From assembly GCA_043782425.1 (NCBI GenBank), contig JAYWAM010000306.1, positions 1-9,593 of the forward strand: a DNA stretch of 9,593 nucleotides. The letters run 5' to 3'. Positions within the stretch are counted from its first letter, which is position 1; the number at the start of each line of letters is the position of its first letter. The DNA is from JAYWAM01 sp043782425. GTDB lineage: Bacteria; Pseudomonadota; Gammaproteobacteria; Burkholderiales; Usitatibacteraceae. The translations under genes were made by a program, and so were the position numbers. The notes under the pieces were generated by a model. That model saw only the letters and a program-made list of their open reading frames with translations, was not told where the DNA came from and searched no databases. Below, piece by piece: positions 6,604 through 9,593 of this stretch.

Positions 6604-6767
6604 ACCACTAAGAACACAAAGCGCACCAAGAAACCCAAACACCCTACCCATGAACCTCATGCATTGAAAGCCTCAACAATCAACCACCCCTCACCCTCTC
6701 CCCAAAACGGGGAGAGGGGAAGTGTTTTTTACGGCATCATCTTTGTGATCTTTGTGCGCTTAGTGGT
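6604..6767. repeat. 164-bp intergenic element with iterated 9-mers at both ends
   Basis: The left end holds three units of the pattern CACNAAGNN in direct array (6606-6614, 6615-6623, 6624-6632). The right end holds three inverted units (6739-6747, 6748-6756, 6757-6765). The outermost 9 nt, ACCACTAAG at 6604-6612 and CTTAGTGGT at 6759-6767, are perfect inverted repeats. A central G/C hairpin lies between. No protein is encoded. The layout, inverted ends around a palindromic core in the pfp-adk gap, resembles a small non-autonomous mobile or recombinogenic element, but no target duplication is obvious. Reiterated CACNAAG tracts are known to me from intergenic DNA of several proteobacteria. Confidence 0.6.
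6694..6718. repeat. Perfect 10-bp G/C hairpin in the pfp-adk gap
   Basis: CCCTCTCCCC at 6694-6703 and GGGGAGAGGG at 6709-6718 pair perfectly around a 5-nt loop. The run of six T (6725-6730) is on the plus-strand side, where no gene is being transcribed, so this is not a classic terminator for adk on the minus strand. It may still stabilise or pause the adk transcript. Similar CCCTCTCCC...GGGAGAGGG palindromes are a common intergenic repeat in proteobacteria. Confidence 0.7.
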
Positions 6768-6778
6768 AAATCGATCTA

Positions 6779-7438
6779 TTACTTCAAGGCCGCGAAAATA
6801 GCATCGCGGATTTCTTCGACTTTGCCTACACCCTGAATTTTGCGGTACTTGGGCGCTTTGCCATCGCTCGGCGCGCGCGCCGCCCAGTCAGAGTAATACT
6901 TCACCAGCGGCTCGGTCTGAGCGTGGTAAATGTCGAGGCGCTTCTTGACGGTTTCTTCCTTGTCATCCTCGCGCTGCACCAGGTCTTCGCCGGTGACATC
7001 ATCCTTGCCCGCTACCTTGGGCGGATTGAATTTGATGTGATAGGTGCGTCCCGAGGCGATATGCGCGCGCCGCCCCGACATGCGCTCGATGATCTGTGCG
7101 TCATCGACGGCGATCTCGACGATGTAATCAATTTCCACGCCCGCCGCCTTCATGGCGTCGGCCTGGGGAATGGTGCGCGGGAAACCATCGAACAGGAAAC
7201 CCTTGGCGCAATCGGCCTCCTTGATGCGCTCTTTCACCATGCCAATAATGATGTCATCGGACACCAGTCCACCGGCGTCCATGATTTTTTTCGCCGCCAC
7301 GCCAAGCGCCGTGCCGTTTTTTACATGGGCGCGCAGCATGTCGCCCGTGGAAATTTGTGGAATTGCGAATTTTTCGCGCAAGAACGTCGCCTGAGTGCCT
7401 TTGCCAGCCCCAGGGCCTCCTAAAAGAATCAACCGCAT
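6779..7438 (-). CDS. adk: Adenylate kinase
   Basis: The enzyme catalyses ATP + AMP to 2 ADP in the cytoplasm and balances the adenylate pool. The 219-residue product has the P-loop 'GGPGAGKGTQ' at 7-16, the AMP-binding 'STGDMLR' at 30-36, 'LFDGFPRT' at 82-89, and a long-form LID at about 122-159 ('GRRAHIASGRTYH', 'NPPKVAGKDDVTGEDL'). The LID has no zinc-binding cysteines, as in the E. coli type. The start at 7438 is preferred because the P-loop then falls at the normal distance from the N-terminus and GGGAG (7446-7450) lies 7 nt upstream. An in-frame start codon at 7489 would add 17 residues not seen in the family. A 122-nt AT-rich gap separates it from kdsB, so it may have its own promoter, although I see no convincing hexamer pair. 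It stops 12 nt before a repeat element. Confidence 0.97.
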   Translation of the reverse strand: MRLILLGGPGAGKGTQATFLREKFAIPQISTGDMLRAHVKNGTALGVAAKKIMDAGGLVSDDIIIGMVKERIKEADCAKGFLFDGFPRTIPQADAMKAAGVEIDYIVEIAVDDAQIIERMSGRRAHIASGRTYHIKFNPPKVAGKDDVTGEDLVQREDDKEETVKKRLDIYHAQTEPLVKYYSDWAARAPSDGKAPKYRKIQGVGKVEEIRDAIFAALK

Positions 7439-7468
7439 TTTGTTTCTCCCGTGCAGCGCCGGCAACCT

Positions 7469-7480
7469 CCAGGAGCCTGG
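7469..7480. other. 12-bp palindrome in the adk leader
   Basis: CCAGG and CCTGG flank a 2-nt centre, giving a short palindrome about 30 nt upstream of the adk start. It could be a protein-binding site or a small leader hairpin, but it is short enough to be chance. Confidence 0.25.
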
Positions 7481-7560
7481 GGTCGCCAATACGCTTTTAG
7501 TGATAGTTTATATGAAATGGAAACCTTATAATTCTACCCGTTTTGGCGCGGCTAAGGGTT

Positions 7561-8322
7561 CTAAATCGATGCAAACTTGGCTCTGACGCGCGCCAGGTCT
7601 TGAGCTGTGTCAACTCCTGCCTCAATTTCCCGCTCCCACGACCTGACGGCGACGCGATAGCCATGATGCAGCGCACGCAACTGCTCCAGCGCTTCAAATT
7701 TCTCGGCTGTGCTCTGCGCTAGCTTGCCGAAGCGTTTGAGAAAGCCGGCGCGGTAAGCGTAGATGCCGATGTGATGCAGGGCCGGAAGCGTTGCGGGCAG
7801 CACCTGTTGCGACGCGCTAAAAGCGTCGCGCGCATAAGGGATAGGCGCGCGACTGAAGTACAACGCCAGCCCGGCGGCGTCGCACACCACTTTCACAAAA
7901 TTGGGATTAAAAAAATCTTCTGCCCGGACGAAAGGCTTGGCGGCCGTGCTTATCACCGCCTCGGTCTGCGTCTGCAAATCCTGCGCCACGGCATCGATCA
8001 GCGCGGGGTCAATCAGCGGCTCGTCACCCTGTACACCGACAATCACCGCAGCGTCGTCCAAGTGTAGCGTTTGCACTACCTCGGCAAGACGGTCGGTTCC
8101 TGACTGGTGTGCACTGCTCGTCAGCATGGCGCGCAAGCCGTGCGCCTGCGCTGCCGCCTCAATCTGCGCATGGTCGGTGGCCACAATCACGTCGCTCGCC
8201 TGGCTGAGCGCAGCACGCTGCGCGACGCGCACCACCATGGGTTTACCGGCGATGTCGAGCAACATCTTGCCCGCCAGGCGGGTCGAGGCGTGGCGCGCCG
8301 GGATGACGACCAGAAAGCTCAT
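7561..8322 (-). CDS. kdsB: 3-deoxy-manno-octulosonate cytidylyltransferase (CMP-Kdo synthetase)
   Basis: The enzyme activates Kdo with CTP to CMP-Kdo and releases PPi, supplying Kdo for the lipopolysaccharide inner core. The 253-residue length is normal. Motifs in order: nucleotide-binding 'IPARHASTRLAGK' at 7-19 (Ala17 replaces the usual Pro), 'VATDH' at 47-51, 'SGTDR' at 74-78, metal-binding 'VQGDEP' at 97-102 with Asp100, 'YFSRAPIPY' at 155-163, 'HIGIYAYR' at 184-191, 'EALEQLR' at 210-216 and 'GVDTAQDL' at 236-243. Its ATG overlaps the stop of the upstream Trm112-like gene by 4 nt (ATGA), which implies translational coupling. It is the last gene of the overlapping lpxK cluster; adk follows after 122 nt. 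Confidence 0.97.
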   Translation of the reverse strand: MSFLVVIPARHASTRLAGKMLLDIAGKPMVVRVAQRAALSQASDVIVATDHAQIEAAAQAHGLRAMLTSSAHQSGTDRLAEVVQTLHLDDAAVIVGVQGDEPLIDPALIDAVAQDLQTQTEAVISTAAKPFVRAEDFFNPNFVKVVCDAAGLALYFSRAPIPYARDAFSASQQVLPATLPALHHIGIYAYRAGFLKRFGKLAQSTAEKFEALEQLRALHHGYRVAVRSWEREIEAGVDTAQDLARVRAKFASI

Positions 8323-8498
8323 ACCTCTTCGAGCGGGCCGAGTTTGCGTGCTTCGTCTTCGAGCATTACGGGAATATCATCGCGCACCGCAAAGGCGAGC
8401 CGGTCGGCTTTGCAGATAAGTTCCTGTTGCGCCTTCTGGTAAAGCAGCGGGCCTTTACAGATGGGGCAGACGAGAATTTCCAGCAGTTTTGCGTCCAT
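8319..8498 (-). CDS. ycaR: Trm112/UPF0434 (YcaR-like) small zinc-ribbon-type protein
   Basis: The 59-residue product begins 'MDAKLLEILVCPICKGPL', with Cys11 and Cys14 as a CxxC knuckle and a further Cys at 29, then the family's 'ADRLAFAVRDDIPVMLEDEA'. This is the UPF0434/Trm112-like family, which in many proteobacteria lies between lpxK and kdsB. Its bacterial role is not well defined; the related eukaryotic and archaeal Trm112 activates methyltransferases. The ATG at 8498 shares its A with the lpxK stop (TGATG), so re-initiation coupled to lpxK is likely. An in-frame start at 8573 would add 25 residues inside lpxK and is rejected. The symbol is borrowed from the E. coli homologue in the same gene position. 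Confidence 0.92.
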   Translation of the reverse strand: MDAKLLEILVCPICKGPLLYQKAQQELICKADRLAFAVRDDIPVMLEDEARKLGPLEEV

Positions 8499-9517
8499 CA
8501 GTTTTTTCCCAGTCGAGAAAGGATGAGTTGGCCGAACGCATCGGGAAGCTGTGCGTCGATGCGCATGAACCACATGCGCGTATCGGCAAAGGTTTCACAT
8601 TTTACCGCATCCTTCTCTGTCATCAGGATGAAATCGGCATCGGCAAAGCCCACTTCGTCGCGCGTAAAGGCATGGTGATCGGGAAAGGCGTGCAGCGAAG
8701 CGATCAGTCCGAGGCGCCCTAGATGCTCGAAGAAACGCGCCGGATGGCCGATAGCGGCGACCACATGAATTTTTTTGCCGCGTACGCGCTGCACAAATTC
8801 GACGGCGGAAACTTGTTGCGACCCATCGAGCGAGATGAACTGCTCATTGCCGAGAGTCATGGCAAAGGTCGGCGCAGCATGGTGGAAATCTTGCGCATTG
8901 CCGCCATTCACGACTATGGCGTCAACATTAGCCAGGCGCGAGCGCGATTCGCGCAAGGGTCCGGCGGGAAGCCGCGCGCCGTTGCCAAAACCGCGCTTGC
9001 CGTCAATCACGGCAATTTCAATATTGCGCTGCAAAGCATAATGTTGTAGCCCGTCATCGGCGACCAATACGTTGACTTCTGGGTGCAGCCCAAGCAGCGC
9101 GCGCGCCATAGCAGGGCGATTCCTGCCCGCGAATAACGGGCAGGCAAGGCGGCGCGCCATCATCGCAGGCTCATCAGCCAGCGCCATCCCGGGGCGGATA
9201 GGCGGATAAACACAAGGCTGCGTAGGCGTGTATTTCCCATCGGCAGGAGCATAGCCGCGTGAAATCACACCTGGGCGAAAGCCATTGGCGCGCAGCAGTT
9301 CCACCAACGCAATCACCAGCGGCGTCTTGCCGGTGCCGCCTACGCTGATGTTACCGACGACTATGACCGGTACACCGACCTGGATAGTTTTGAAAATGCC
9401 CCGCCGGTAAGCCAGGCGGCGCAGCGCAGCAAGCATGCCAAACAGCCACGACAAAGGGCGCAGCACCACTTGCCAAGGCGAGTTGCGCTGCCACTGATTT
9501 TGAAGCCACTCACTCAT
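8498..9517 (-). CDS. lpxK: Tetraacyldisaccharide 4'-kinase (lipid A pathway)
   Basis: The enzyme transfers phosphate from ATP to the 4' position of the lipid A disaccharide at the inner membrane, giving lipid IVA. The 339-residue product has a hydrophobic, basic N-terminal segment at about 15-38 for membrane association, then a P-loop 'GNISVGGTGKTP' at 55-66. 'ISRGY' is at 85-89, 'ADEPAMMARR' at 114-123, 'VADDGLQHYAL' at 152-162 and 'FPDHHAF' at 278-284. Asp115 and His281/282 probably correspond to the catalytic Asp/His pair known in Aquifex LpxK. The start at 9517 ('MSEWLQNQWQ') gives the usual length; its ribosome binding site is weak. A further in-frame start at 9589 would run through a palindromic repeat and is rejected. 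The gene starts the overlapping lpxK-ycaR-kdsB unit. Confidence 0.95.
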   Translation of the reverse strand: MSEWLQNQWQRNSPWQVVLRPLSWLFGMLAALRRLAYRRGIFKTIQVGVPVIVVGNISVGGTGKTPLVIALVELLRANGFRPGVISRGYAPADGKYTPTQPCVYPPIRPGMALADEPAMMARRLACPLFAGRNRPAMARALLGLHPEVNVLVADDGLQHYALQRNIEIAVIDGKRGFGNGARLPAGPLRESRSRLANVDAIVVNGGNAQDFHHAAPTFAMTLGNEQFISLDGSQQVSAVEFVQRVRGKKIHVVAAIGHPARFFEHLGRLGLIASLHAFPDHHAFTRDEVGFADADFILMTEKDAVKCETFADTRMWFMRIDAQLPDAFGQLILSRLGKN

Positions 9518-9540
9518 GCCACATTCTTTGAATCCTGGAT

Positions 9541-9593
9541 GTAGGAGCGGGCTTGCCCGCGATGCATTGGCGTTGATTATCGCGGGCAAGCCC
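9541..9593. repeat. GTAG-headed REP pair upstream of lpxK, cut by window end
   Basis: GTAG at 9541-9544 precedes the palindrome GCGGGC-TT-GCCCGC (9547-9560). A 15-bp perfect inverted copy follows: arms at 9549-9563 and 9579-9593 around a 15-nt loop. The window ends inside the second unit. A GTAG head plus a short palindrome, in inverted pairs, is the classic form of REP sequences mobilised by REP-associated tyrosine transposases (RAYTs) and found in Pseudomonas and other proteobacteria. The element lies in the lpxK leader and could affect its transcript. Confidence 0.75.

Noticed and set aside
6606..6632. CRISPR-like array from the repeated 9-mers
   Set aside because: The units are 9 bp, contiguous and without spacers, and there are no cas genes.
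6694..6730. Hairpin plus T-run as terminator of adk
   Set aside because: The T-run follows the hairpin on the plus strand, while adk is transcribed on the minus strand. No U-run follows the stem in the adk transcript.
8498..8573. Longer form of the Trm112-like protein starting at 8573
   Set aside because: The extra 25 residues lie inside lpxK, are basic and unlike the family, and the ATG at 8498 fits the family start and the TGATG coupling.

Overview
This window reads as ordinary chromosomal DNA of a Gram-negative betaproteobacterium. The protein sequences and the lpxK – Trm112-like – kdsB – adk – pfp – hppA order suggest something in the Nitrosomonadales/Gallionellales neighbourhood. That placement is an inference from family knowledge, not from a search. 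The DNA is moderately GC-rich, coding density is high, and I see no phage, transposase, tRNA, rRNA or CRISPR sequence.

Left part, plus strand (1-2703). The 3' end of a TetR-family regulator gene is followed by a short gap that holds a perfect 12-bp palindrome inside a candidate promoter. An alpha/beta hydrolase, a small 4-oxalocrotonate-tautomerase-type enzyme and a membrane-anchored, cysteine-containing protein of unknown function come next. Gaps between these genes are about 30 nt or less, so the last three are probably co-transcribed and may be under TetR-type control.

Right part, minus strand (2734-9517). Read from the right, lpxK (lipid A 4'-kinase), a Trm112/UPF0434 zinc-ribbon-like protein and kdsB (CMP-Kdo synthetase) overlap by 1 and 4 nt and form a tight lipopolysaccharide-synthesis unit. 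Adenylate kinase, pyrophosphate-dependent phosphofructokinase (pfp) and a K+-independent H+-translocating pyrophosphatase (hppA) follow, each after a gap of 122-204 nt. A strong terminator ends hppA, and a small two-helix membrane protein lies beyond it. Several of these genes share pyrophosphate and nucleotide chemistry. KdsB releases PPi, Pfp uses or makes PPi in glycolysis/gluconeogenesis, HppA couples PPi to a proton gradient, and Adk balances adenylates.

The most unusual material is between the genes. Three gaps hold different palindromic repeats: an inverted REP-like doublet between pfp and hppA, a roughly 164-bp element with iterated 9-mers at both ends and a central G/C hairpin between adk and pfp, and a GTAG-headed REP pair upstream of lpxK that is cut by the window end. 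I found no convincing undescribed multi-gene system. The best leads are the repeat elements, the possible TetR operon and its unknown anchored protein.
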